Source: Xanthomonas vasicola
GTDB taxonomy: Bacteria; Pseudomonadota; Gammaproteobacteria; Xanthomonadales; Xanthomonadaceae
Assembly: GCF_000772705.2 (NCBI RefSeq)
Contig: NZ_JSBW02000040.1
Coordinates: forward strand, 104,486 to 168,485
Direction: 5' to 3'
Length of the DNA stretch: 64,000 bases
Made by a program: the position numbers and the translations under genes
Notes under the pieces: generated by a model
The model's database searches: none
What the model was told of the DNA's origin: nothing
The model's input: the letters and a program-made list of their open reading frames with translations, nothing else
Part shown: positions 50,639-58,589 of the stretch, piece by piece
How positions within the stretch are numbered: position 1 is the first letter of the stretch
How the letters are laid out: each line of letters begins with the position of its first letter

Positions 50639-52115
50639 GTCCCGCATTCTGTTGATCGACAGTGACGCTGTGCGCGCCGAGCGCACCGTGTCGCTGCTCG
50701 AATTTATGGACTTCAATCCCCGCTGGGTCACTGACGGCGCCGACATCAATCCTGGCCGTCACCGCCACGATGAGTGGATGGCGGTGATGGTGGGCTCGGC
50801 GCAGGATGCTGCACAGGCCGACAAATTCTTTGACTGGCTGGCCGATGCCAAGCTGCCGCCGCCAGTGCTGCTGATGGAAGGCAGCCCGACCGCGTTCGCG
50901 CAAACACACGGCCTGCACGAAGCCAATGTGTGGGCATTGGACACTCCCCTGCGTCATACGCAGCTGGAAGCCTTGCTGCGCCGCGCAAGCCTCAAACGGT
51001 TGGATGCCGAGCATCAGGCCGGCGTACAGCAGGATTCTGGTCCCACCGGCAACAGCGAGGCGGTCACTCGCCTGCGCCGGCTGATCGACCAAGTGGCCGC
51101 ATTCGACACCACCGTGCTGGTGCTGGGCGAATCCGGTACCGGCAAGGAGGTTGTCGCGCGCGCCATCCACCAACATTCGCCGCGGCGCGATGGGCCGTTC
51201 GTCGCAATCAATTGCGGCGCGATCCCGCCGGATCTGCTGGAAAGCGAATTGTTCGGCCACGAAAAAGGCGCCTTCACCGGTGCCCTGACCACCCGCAAGG
51301 GCCGGTTCGAAATGGCCGAAGGCGGCACGCTGCTGCTGGACGAAATCGGCGACATGAGCCTGCCGATGCAGGTCAAGCTGCTGCGCGTGTTGCAGGAGCG
51401 CAGCTTCGAGCGCGTTGGCGGTGGCCAGACCATCCGCTGCAACGTGCGCGTGATCGCCGCGACCCACCGCAATTTGGAAACCCGCATCAGCGATGGCCAG
51501 TTTCGCGAGGACCTGTTCTATCGCCTCAACGTGTTTCCGATCGAAATGCCGGCGCTGCGCGAGCGCGTGGACGATCTGGCCATGCTTGTACAGACGATTG
51601 CGGGCCAGCTCGCACGCACCGGCCGCGGCGAAGTGCGCTTTGCCGAGGAGGCTCTGGAGGCGCTGCGCAGCTATGACTGGCCCGGCAACGTACGCGAGCT
51701 TACCAACCTGGTGGAGCGCCTGGCGGTGCTGCATCCCGGTGGGCTGGTGCGGGTGCAGGATCTGCCGGCGCGGTATCGCGGCGATTTCGCCTCGGCCATT
51801 CCGGTCGAGTTGCCACCGGAACCGCCACTGGTGGCCGCACCGGTAGAAGTCACCGATCTACCAAGCAACGTGGTGACGCTACAGCCCAAGACGGCCGATG
51901 CCGAACCGGCCGCTGCGTCCAGCCTGCCGGACGACGGTATCGATTTGCGTGGCCACATGGCCAACATCGAATTGGCGCTGATCAATGAAGCGCTGGAACG
52001 CACCCAGGGCGTGGTCGCACATGCCGCCCAACTGCTCGGCCTGCGCCGCACCACGCTGGTGGAGAAGCTGCGCAAGTACGGCATTGATCGCGAGCAGACC
52101 GAACTGGCCAACTGA
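50631..52115 (+). CDS. fleQ: Sigma-54-dependent flagellar master regulator FleQ
   Basis: 494 residues. The N-terminal FleQ domain is a receiver-like fold without a normal phospho-site (ILLIDSDAV...). AAA+ domain with Walker A GESGTGKE at 166-173, sigma-54 contact loop GAFTGA at 213-218, LLLDEIGDM, and the R-finger region. A Fis-type HTH lies at about 455-485 (GVVAHAAQLLGLRRTTLVEKLRKYGI). In Pseudomonas, FleQ binds c-di-GMP; the Walker A site is intact here. Confidence 0.95.
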   Translation: MSESRILLIDSDAVRAERTVSLLEFMDFNPRWVTDGADINPGRHRHDEWMAVMVGSAQDAAQADKFFDWLADAKLPPPVLLMEGSPTAFAQTHGLHEANVWALDTPLRHTQLEALLRRASLKRLDAEHQAGVQQDSGPTGNSEAVTRLRRLIDQVAAFDTTVLVLGESGTGKEVVARAIHQHSPRRDGPFVAINCGAIPPDLLESELFGHEKGAFTGALTTRKGRFEMAEGGTLLLDEIGDMSLPMQVKLLRVLQERSFERVGGGQTIRCNVRVIAATHRNLETRISDGQFREDLFYRLNVFPIEMPALRERVDDLAMLVQTIAGQLARTGRGEVRFAEEALEALRSYDWPGNVRELTNLVERLAVLHPGGLVRVQDLPARYRGDFASAIPVELPPEPPLVAAPVEVTDLPSNVVTLQPKTADAEPAAASSLPDDGIDLRGHMANIELALINEALERTQGVVAHAAQLLGLRRTTLVEKLRKYGIDREQTELAN

Positions 52116-52142
52116 GCGGTCATACGCTCAGCTTCCGCTCGC

Positions 52143-52158
52143 TGGCATAGCGCTTGCT
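52143..52158 (+). promoter_or_regulatory. Sigma-54 promoter of the glycosylation island
   Basis: TGGCAT-AGCGC-TTGCT, one mismatch from the -24/-12 consensus, 75 bases before the first gene of the island and just after fleQ. Confidence 0.88.
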
Positions 52159-52232
52159 TCAGCAGGATCACTCCGTTGCAGCCACCGGCTGCAGCGGAAT
52201 CCCGACCTTCACCAGCACCTGCCGAGGCATTG

Positions 52233-53342
52233 ATGCCCATCCCCGTCACCAGTCCGCTGCTGCCGCCGCTGGAAGAATTTCTGCCCTATCTGGAGCGGAT
52301 CTGGACCAGCCGCATCGTCAGCAACGGTGGCGAGATGCACCGCGCACTCGAACGCGCACTGTGCGACTACCTGGGCGTGCCGCATCTGGCATTGCTCACC
52401 AACGGCACCACCGCCTTGATCACTGCGCTGCAGGCGCTGCGTATCACCGGCGAAGTGATCACCACGCCCTACTCGTTCGTTGCCACCGCGCATTCGCTGT
52501 TGTGGAAAAGCATCACACCGGTGTTCGTGGACATCGACCTGGTGACGCTCAACATGGATCCTTCGAAGATCGAAGCGGCCATCACCCCACAGACCACCGC
52601 AATCATGCCGGTGCATTGCTACGGAACCGCATGCGACACGACAGCCATCACGCGTATCGCCGACATCTACAACCTCAAGGTGATCTACGACGCCGCACAT
52701 GCCTTCGGCGTGCGCGATGACGGCGGCTCGATCCTGCGTCATGGCGATCTGAGCGTGTTGAGCTTTCATGCAACCAAGGTCTTCAATACCTTCGAAGGCG
52801 GCGCGATTGTCTGCCCCGACGAAAAAACTTATCAGCGCATCGGGCATCTGAAGAACTTCGGCTTCGTCGATGAAACCACGGTGGTGGCACCGGGCATCAA
52901 CGGCAAAATGAATGAGATCAGCGCGGCGTTCGGCCTGCTGCAACTGCAGCACATCGACAACGCCATCGCGCAGCGCAGCGCCATCGATGTGCAGTATCGG
53001 CAGCGGTTGAGCGATGTGCGCGGCATCCGCTGTGTTGCGCGGGCCGCGTATTCCAGCCCCAATTACGCGTATTTCCCGGTGCTGGTGCAGGACGACTACC
53101 CCCTGTCGCGCGATGCGCTGTACCAATTGATGCGCGAGCACGGCATTCTGGTGCGGCGCTATTTCTATCCGTTGATCAGCGACTTCCCGATGTACCGTGC
53201 CCTGCCCTCGTCGGCGCCGGCATGGTTGCCGGTGGCGCGCTCGGTGGCCGCGCAAGTGCTGTGCCTGCCGATCTTTCCTGGCCTGAGCAGCGACCAGGTC
53301 GATACCATTGCCGATCTCATCGCCGGCCAACAGGCGACATGA
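52233..53342 (+). CDS. vioA: PLP-dependent sugar aminotransferase (VioA-like)
   Basis: DegT/DnrJ/EryC1/StrS family; converts a nucleotide 4-keto-6-deoxysugar to a 4-amino sugar. 369 residues. TNGTTALITAL binds the cofactor phosphate; DAAHAFG holds the Asp that contacts the pyridine nitrogen; Lys182 in SFHATKVFNTFEGG forms the Schiff base. The C-terminus closes the usual fold. VioA makes dTDP-viosamine in flagellin glycosylation of Pseudomonas syringae, and a vioA-like gene opens the ten-gene island of X. oryzae. The exact sugar here is inferred. Confidence 0.85.
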   Translation: MPIPVTSPLLPPLEEFLPYLERIWTSRIVSNGGEMHRALERALCDYLGVPHLALLTNGTTALITALQALRITGEVITTPYSFVATAHSLLWKSITPVFVDIDLVTLNMDPSKIEAAITPQTTAIMPVHCYGTACDTTAITRIADIYNLKVIYDAAHAFGVRDDGGSILRHGDLSVLSFHATKVFNTFEGGAIVCPDEKTYQRIGHLKNFGFVDETTVVAPGINGKMNEISAAFGLLQLQHIDNAIAQRSAIDVQYRQRLSDVRGIRCVARAAYSSPNYAYFPVLVQDDYPLSRDALYQLMREHGILVRRYFYPLISDFPMYRALPSSAPAWLPVARSVAAQVLCLPIFPGLSSDQVDTIADLIAGQQAT

Positions 53343-53406
53343 CCGCAGCCCGCTCCACGTGCTTTTCCACTTCCCGTATCTTCAACAGGCAACCAGGCGA
53401 GACCGC

Positions 53407-53631
53407 ATGACCCAGGAAACGTTTATCGAGAACTTTGTTTCTGCCACCGACTTCCAGGAGCCAGTGGAGGTCACGCTGGACACCGTGCTGCTGGAATTGC
53501 CGGAATGGGATTCACTGGCGGCACTGGGCGTGATCGTGATGTTCGACATGGAGTACGGCAAGACCATTACCGGCGATGACCTCACCGCTGCCATCACCGT
53601 CGGCGATCTCTACAAACTGACCGAGGCGTAA
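53407..53631 (+). CDS. Acyl carrier protein of the island
   Basis: 74 residues, acidic. Ser36 in EWDSLAALGVIV is the phosphopantetheine site (DSL motif). The helices before and after are ACP-like. Not the housekeeping AcpP: no fab cluster is nearby. Presumably it carries the acyl group built by the next gene and transferred to the amino sugar. Confidence 0.9.
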   Translation: MTQETFIENFVSATDFQEPVEVTLDTVLLELPEWDSLAALGVIVMFDMEYGKTITGDDLTAAITVGDLYKLTEA

Positions 53632-53636
53632 GCACC

Positions 53637-54677
53637 ATGCCGACCTCCACGCTGCATAACGTCCGCTTTGCCGGCATGGCGACATGCGTGCCAAAGCGTG
53701 TGGTGTCCAATCTCACCGATTGCCGGCCGCAGATCCGTTCCGAACGCGAGCGCCTGGTGCGCAACATCGGCATCGAGACGCGGCGCATGTCTCAGCCTTG
53801 GCAGTGCTTTTCGGACCTGGCCTTCGACGCAACCGAAGTGCTGCTCGAGAAGCTGCAGTGGAAGCGTGAGGAGATCGATGCACTGATTGTGGTGACCCAG
53901 TCGCCGGATTATCCGATTCCGGCCACTGCGATCATCCTGCAAGACAGGCTGGGGCTTTCGCATGCCACCGTCGCCTTCGACGTCAACCTGGGCTGCTCGG
54001 CCTACCCGTTCGGCATCAACCTGCTCGGCTCGATGATCGCCGCCGGCGGCGTCAAGAAAGGCCTGCTGCTGGTGGGTGACCGCAGTGCCAATCTGGAAGA
54101 TCCCATTTTTTCCGATTCCGGCACCGCCACTGCGCTGGAGTTCAGCGCCGACGCGCCGCCGATGTACTTCGACCTCAACAGCGATGGCAGTGGCTATAAG
54201 GCAATCATCCTGCCGGTCGGCGGCCAGCGCGAGCCGGTGACCCTGCAGCACCTGATCCCGTTCCGCGAAGAGCCTGACGGTCCATGGCGGTGTGCAACCG
54301 ACCTGATCCTGGACGGCGTGGCGGTGTTGGGCTTCTCAACGCAACGTATCCCGCCGGCGGTACAGAAACTTCTCGACTACACCGGCGTTTCCAAGGATGA
54401 GATCGATTATTTCGTGTTCCATCAAGCCAACCGCATGATCAACGAGACCATTCGCAAGAAGCTCGGCCTGCCGGTGGAAAAAGTGCCTTCGACGCTGCGC
54501 GACTTCGGCAACTCTAGCGGTGCCTCGCTGCCGGTGACCATGACCGCGCGCATCAACAAGGAACTCGAATCCGGACCCAAGCGCGTCTTGCTTTGCGGCT
54601 TCGGCATCGGCTTGTCGTGGGGCACCTGTCTGCTCGACATCGAAGGGGCCGTTTTTCCGGATCTGATCGAATCGTGA
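53637..54677 (+). CDS. 3-oxoacyl-ACP synthase III-like (KAS III)
   Basis: 346 residues. Catalytic triad visible: Cys120 in NLGCSAYPFG, His262 in FVFHQANR, Asn292 in FGNSSGAS. It condenses an acyl-CoA with malonyl-ACP. With the neighbouring ACP and two reductases, it would make a 3-oxo- and then 3-hydroxyacyl-ACP. Compare the KAS III-like VioR in the P. syringae viosamine island, which supports a 3-hydroxybutyryl-type group. It starts 5 bases after the ACP gene. Confidence 0.9.
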   Translation: MPTSTLHNVRFAGMATCVPKRVVSNLTDCRPQIRSERERLVRNIGIETRRMSQPWQCFSDLAFDATEVLLEKLQWKREEIDALIVVTQSPDYPIPATAIILQDRLGLSHATVAFDVNLGCSAYPFGINLLGSMIAAGGVKKGLLLVGDRSANLEDPIFSDSGTATALEFSADAPPMYFDLNSDGSGYKAIILPVGGQREPVTLQHLIPFREEPDGPWRCATDLILDGVAVLGFSTQRIPPAVQKLLDYTGVSKDEIDYFVFHQANRMINETIRKKLGLPVEKVPSTLRDFGNSSGASLPVTMTARINKELESGPKRVLLCGFGIGLSWGTCLLDIEGAVFPDLIES

Positions 54678-55438
54678 GTATTGCCCCTGACCCCTTCTCG
54701 CTTGCCGGCAAACGCATTCTTGTTACCGGCGCCTCCTCCGGTATTGGCCGACAGATTGCCATTTCCTGCGCCGAGCTCGGTGCCCAGCTGGCGATCAGCG
54801 GGCGCGACCGCGCGCGGCTGGCCTCAACCTTGGAGGCATTGCCAGGCGAAGGACACGTGGCGATCGCGGCAGACCTTGACCGGCAGGAGGACATCGATCG
54901 CCTGGTCGCCGACGTTGGCCTGTTGGATGGGATGGCGCACGCGGCCGGCATCTCTCGGCTGGTTCCGCTGCGCCTGGTCAACCGGGCGCATTTGGACGAC
55001 ATCTTCTCCAGCAACACATTCGCACCGATGCTGCTGACCCGCGGCCTGCTGGCGAAGAAGCGCATCACCGCAAACGGCTCGTTGGTGTTCCTCGCTTCAG
55101 TTGCCTCGCACATCGGACCAATGGCCAGCAGCGCGTATGCGGCCAGCAAAAGCGCGCTGCTCGGCATGGTGAGATCGTTGGCGCAGGAAGTTGCCAAGAA
55201 TGGCATCCGCGCCAACTGTATTGCCCCGGGTTACGTGCGCACGCCGCTGCTGGAGGGCCTGCAGGGAAGCGGCGGCAATATGGAAGGGCTGTTCGAACTG
55301 ACACCGCTCGGCATGGGCGAGCCGGAGGACGTCGCCTACGCCGCCGCGTTCCTGCTGGCCGATGCAAGCCGCTGGATAACGCGCAACTATTTCGTGGTGG
55401 ATGGCGGCCTCACCGTGCCGATGGACATCTACGCATGA
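54674..55438 (+). CDS. SDR oxidoreductase, FabG-like (first of a pair)
   Basis: 254 residues from GTG at 54674, which overlaps the KAS III stop (GTGA). NAD(P) motif TGASSGIG at 18-25, NAAG-like AHAAGIS, catalytic Tyr155 and Lys159 in SSAYAASKSAL with a Ser near 142-145. Likely 3-oxoacyl-ACP reductase, but a sugar substrate is possible. It resembles the next gene closely at the N-terminus. Confidence 0.87.
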   Translation: MSIAPDPFSLAGKRILVTGASSGIGRQIAISCAELGAQLAISGRDRARLASTLEALPGEGHVAIAADLDRQEDIDRLVADVGLLDGMAHAAGISRLVPLRLVNRAHLDDIFSSNTFAPMLLTRGLLAKKRITANGSLVFLASVASHIGPMASSAYAASKSALLGMVRSLAQEVAKNGIRANCIAPGYVRTPLLEGLQGSGGNMEGLFELTPLGMGEPEDVAYAAAFLLADASRWITRNYFVVDGGLTVPMDIYA

Positions 55439-56172
55439 ACACACCGGCACACACTGCGTTTTCGCTCAATGGCAAGACAATCCTGGTGACGGGAGCGTCG
55501 TCGGGGTTGGGCCGTCAAATCGCCATCGCCTGCGCGCAACGAGGCGCCCGCATCGTTCTCACTGGCCGCGACAAAGACCGTCTCGCGCAGACCCAGGCGC
55601 AGCTGCAGGGCACGGGCCACGTTGGCGTGCTCGGCGACCTGAGCAGCGCTGCCGATCGCGACACACTCGCTGCTGCAGCGGGTGCGACGGTTCATGGCGT
55701 GGTTCACTGCGCAGGCATTCAGAAGCACTGTCCGATCCGGCAGCTGACCGAGGCGGCGATGACCGAGATGTACACGGTCAATTTTCTCGCTCCGGTGATG
55801 CTGACGCAGCGCCTGCTGCTGGCAAATGCCATCGCCCCTCAGGGCTCGATCGTGTTCATGCTATCCACTGCCGCGCACCTCGGCACGCGCGGCGTAGGGC
55901 CGTATTCGGCGATGAAAGCAGGCCTCATCGGCATCATCAAATGCCTGGCGCTCGAACAGGCCAAGCGCAGGATTCGGGTCAACGGCATTTCTCCGTCTGC
56001 TGTAGCGACGCCGATGTGGGGCGCAGACCAACTCGATGCACAGAAGGCAAGGCATCCTCTGGGCCTGGGCGAGCCGCAGGATGTGGCCAACGCCGCGATC
56101 TACCTGCTAGCCGATGCCAGCCGCTGGGTCACTGGGACCAGCCTGGTGATGGACGGCGGCTCAATCCTATGA
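55435..56172 (+). CDS. SDR oxidoreductase, FabG-like (second of a pair)
   Basis: 245 residues. TGASSGLG at 19-26, HCAGIQ, catalytic Tyr157-Lys161 in GPYSAMKAG and Ser near 144. Overlaps both neighbours by 4 bases (ATGA). The shared ILVTGASSG-x-GRQIAI core with the previous gene suggests tandem duplication followed by divergence; the two could act on different substrates, for example acyl-ACP and sugar. Confidence 0.87.
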   Translation: MNTPAHTAFSLNGKTILVTGASSGLGRQIAIACAQRGARIVLTGRDKDRLAQTQAQLQGTGHVGVLGDLSSAADRDTLAAAAGATVHGVVHCAGIQKHCPIRQLTEAAMTEMYTVNFLAPVMLTQRLLLANAIAPQGSIVFMLSTAAHLGTRGVGPYSAMKAGLIGIIKCLALEQAKRRIRVNGISPSAVATPMWGADQLDAQKARHPLGLGEPQDVANAAIYLLADASRWVTGTSLVMDGGSIL

Positions 56173-56813
56173 CGCACCCGGTTTTGATTATTGGCGCCGG
56201 CGGATGGGGGCGCGAGGTCTTGGCGCAGATGCAGGGTGATCCGGCGTGCGGAACGAAGTGGCGTCCGGTGGGATTTCTCGACACGCGCCTGCAGATACTG
56301 GACGGTCTGGACTGCGACCTGACCATTGTCGGCAGCCCGCTCTCATACCAGCCGCAGGACGAAGAGCGCTTCGTCTGCGCGATCGGCGATCCGCATGCGC
56401 GCCAGCGCTATGCGCAGCCATTGCTTGAGCAAGGCGCGCACTTCATCCCCATCGTCACCGGCGCGTTCCTGAGCCCGTACGTGCACATCGGCCAGGGCTG
56501 CTTCCTGTGCCACCGCGTGCAGCTCAGCCCCAACGTGTGGCTGGGCGACTTCGTCAACGTGCAGGCAAACACCATGCTCGGTCACGATGTCCATGTCGGT
56601 GACTACGCGCAGATCGGGGCAATGACCTTCGTCGGTGGCGGCGCACGAATCGGTAAGCACGCGATCGTGCACCCACACGCCACCATCCTGCCCGGCATCC
56701 ACATCGGCGACGGCGCGGTGGTCGGCGCCGGCTCGGTCGTGGTGAAGGACGTGCCGGCCGGCGCCAGCGTCTTCGGCAACCCAGCCCGAATCATTTACCA
56801 CAAAGATTCCTGA
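56169..56813 (+). CDS. NeuD/PglD-like sugar N-acyltransferase
   Basis: 214 residues. N-terminal Rossmann-like domain (VLIIGAGGWGREVLAQM) binding the nucleotide sugar, then hexapeptide repeats of a left-handed beta-helix (about 100-205) with LSPNVWLGDFVNVQANTMLGHDV; His in LGHDV is the expected base, as in PglD. C-terminal VKDVPAGASVFGNPAR is the standard cap. It probably transfers the acyl group to the 4-amino sugar. Confidence 0.88.
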   Translation: MTHPVLIIGAGGWGREVLAQMQGDPACGTKWRPVGFLDTRLQILDGLDCDLTIVGSPLSYQPQDEERFVCAIGDPHARQRYAQPLLEQGAHFIPIVTGAFLSPYVHIGQGCFLCHRVQLSPNVWLGDFVNVQANTMLGHDVHVGDYAQIGAMTFVGGGARIGKHAIVHPHATILPGIHIGDGAVVGAGSVVVKDVPAGASVFGNPARIIYHKDS

Positions 56814-56825
56814 GGAAGCCCGCCG

Positions 56826-57971
56826 ATGCGATCGCGAATGCACCCCAGCTACTATCTGTCGACGGACATATTCGAGCGTGAACAGCGCAAGATCTTCCGC
56901 AAGGCGTGGCTGTTTGCCGGCCTGAAGACGCTGCTGCCCGACAACAACTGCTTCATCACTCGCAGGCTCGCTGGCATTCCGGTACTGATCCAGAACTTCA
57001 AGGGCCGGCTGCGCGCGTTCGAGAATGTCTGCCTGCACCGCAGCGCGCTGCTGCAGACCACTGCGGTGGGAAAGCGCCCGCTGGTCTGCCCTTACCATGC
57101 ATGGAAGTACGACTCCGACGGTCAGGTCGAGAACATCCCCGAATGCGATGCCCTTTATGGCTTCGGCGAGGAGGAAAGACGCGGCCTGAAATTGCGGGAA
57201 TTCGCCTTGCATGAAGTGGGGAACCTGCTATTCGTCAACCTCGATCCCAACCCGATGCCAATCGAGGAGCAGTTTTCGGCAGACTTCATCGCCTTGCTGG
57301 ACAGTAGCTCCAACGCCTATGACACTGAGGTCATGGTGACCACCTGGCGCGGCCGGTACAACTGGAAACTCGCTTACGAAAATCTTCGGGATGCCAATCA
57401 CCCGCGCTTCGTCCACCCCAAGACCTTAGCCAAGAGCGTTAGCTTCGTTGCCGAGGTAAACCAAGAACACGCCAAGGAGTCCATGGAAGCCTTGCAAGAC
57501 AGCTCGCCCGCTGCCTTGAGACGCGAGATGCGCCGCTTCAGTTACGGCGGCCCGGACGCACCCATACCCAACCTTCAACACTTTGGCTGGCACGAGAAAG
57601 TGGAACGCTGGGGCACGCAGGATGCCTACTTCAATTGGTTGGTCTTCCCGAACATGCACATCGCCAGTTCCAATGGCGGGTATTCCTTCACGCTGGAACA
57701 CCACATTCCCGTCGCACCGGACCGCACCGACCTGGAAATCTATTGGTTTAGTGCCCGCAAGAAACAGCCTTACGGCTCTTCCAGCCAAGTGCTACTGGCA
57801 CAGATGCACGGCAGCAAGGTCGTTGTGGGAGAAGACGTTGACATCATGGAGCGGGTGCAGGCGGCATTGCACATAGACGCACCGCTCCCCACCCAGGGAG
57901 CCTATGAATCCATGAATCGGCTGGTCGAACGCTGGTACGCGCTGCTGATGGAGACCGAACATGAAATCTAG
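56826..57971 (+). CDS. Rieske non-heme iron oxygenase, alpha-subunit type
   Basis: 381 residues. Rieske [2Fe-2S] ligands Cys69-x-His71 and Cys88-x2-His91. Mononuclear iron ligands are probably His192 and His197 in NHPRFVH plus a C-terminal Asp. Such enzymes hydroxylate, desaturate or demethylate. No ferredoxin or reductase gene is nearby, so electrons must come from elsewhere. It presumably oxidises the acyl chain or sugar. Codon use is noticeably less GC-rich than the flagellar genes, suggesting a different origin. Confidence 0.88.
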   Translation: MRSRMHPSYYLSTDIFEREQRKIFRKAWLFAGLKTLLPDNNCFITRRLAGIPVLIQNFKGRLRAFENVCLHRSALLQTTAVGKRPLVCPYHAWKYDSDGQVENIPECDALYGFGEEERRGLKLREFALHEVGNLLFVNLDPNPMPIEEQFSADFIALLDSSSNAYDTEVMVTTWRGRYNWKLAYENLRDANHPRFVHPKTLAKSVSFVAEVNQEHAKESMEALQDSSPAALRREMRRFSYGGPDAPIPNLQHFGWHEKVERWGTQDAYFNWLVFPNMHIASSNGGYSFTLEHHIPVAPDRTDLEIYWFSARKKQPYGSSSQVLLAQMHGSKVVVGEDVDIMERVQAALHIDAPLPTQGAYESMNRLVERWYALLMETEHEI

Positions 57972-58584
57972 GTGGATCATCGGCCGCAGCGAATACCTCG
58001 ACCTGGCATTCCACGCATGGAAGCAGGCGCGTCAGGACGAGATGGTCGTCAGGATTGAGGTACCACAAGACTCCGAACACGAATTCGATCTTGGCGTGCT
58101 GGATGGATTGAATCCGACCGACGGGGCCATGTTCGTGGCGTTCGACGAACGCTTCGGCAACTTCAAGCGCGTAGAACTGATGCAGGCAGCGATGGAACGC
58201 GGCTTCAAGCTGGAGCCCTTTATCCACCCCAGCGCAGCGATCGGCACCGACGCGGTCATCGGTCTCAACGCATTTGTGGGTGCCAATGCTGTCATCGGGC
58301 ACGCGTGCAAGATCGACTACAACACGGTGATCCATGCCAGCGCGCACCTCGGACCGGCATGCCGCGTCAAATCTTCATGCTGGATAGAGAATGGTGTGCA
58401 AATCGGCGCGGGCGTCGAGATTGGCAGCAATAGCGTCCTGCGGACAGGCGCCATCGTGCACCGGGGCGTCAAGGTGGGACGAAGCTGCGAACTTGGCTGG
58501 CCGCGTGTCTACCGCGAGGACGTGCCTGCCAAAACCTATTTCGACGCCCGCTACGACAACCCCATTCATACCTATGGGACGTGA
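57961..58584 (+). CDS. Left-handed beta-helix acyltransferase, second copy
   Basis: 207 residues. N-terminal half (1-85) with FDLGVLDGLNPTDGAMFVAFDERFGNFKR is a short Rossmann-like sugar-binding domain. Hexapeptide repeats cover about 85-190 (IHPSAAIGTDAVIGLNAFVGANAVIGHACKI). It overlaps the Rieske gene by 11 bases. Not a close copy of the 56169 gene, so two acyl or acetyl additions, or two alternative substrates, are possible. Confidence 0.83.
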   Translation: MKSRWIIGRSEYLDLAFHAWKQARQDEMVVRIEVPQDSEHEFDLGVLDGLNPTDGAMFVAFDERFGNFKRVELMQAAMERGFKLEPFIHPSAAIGTDAVIGLNAFVGANAVIGHACKIDYNTVIHASAHLGPACRVKSSCWIENGVQIGAGVEIGSNSVLRTGAIVHRGVKVGRSCELGWPRVYREDVPAKTYFDARYDNPIHTYGT

Positions 58585-58589
58585 CGTTC

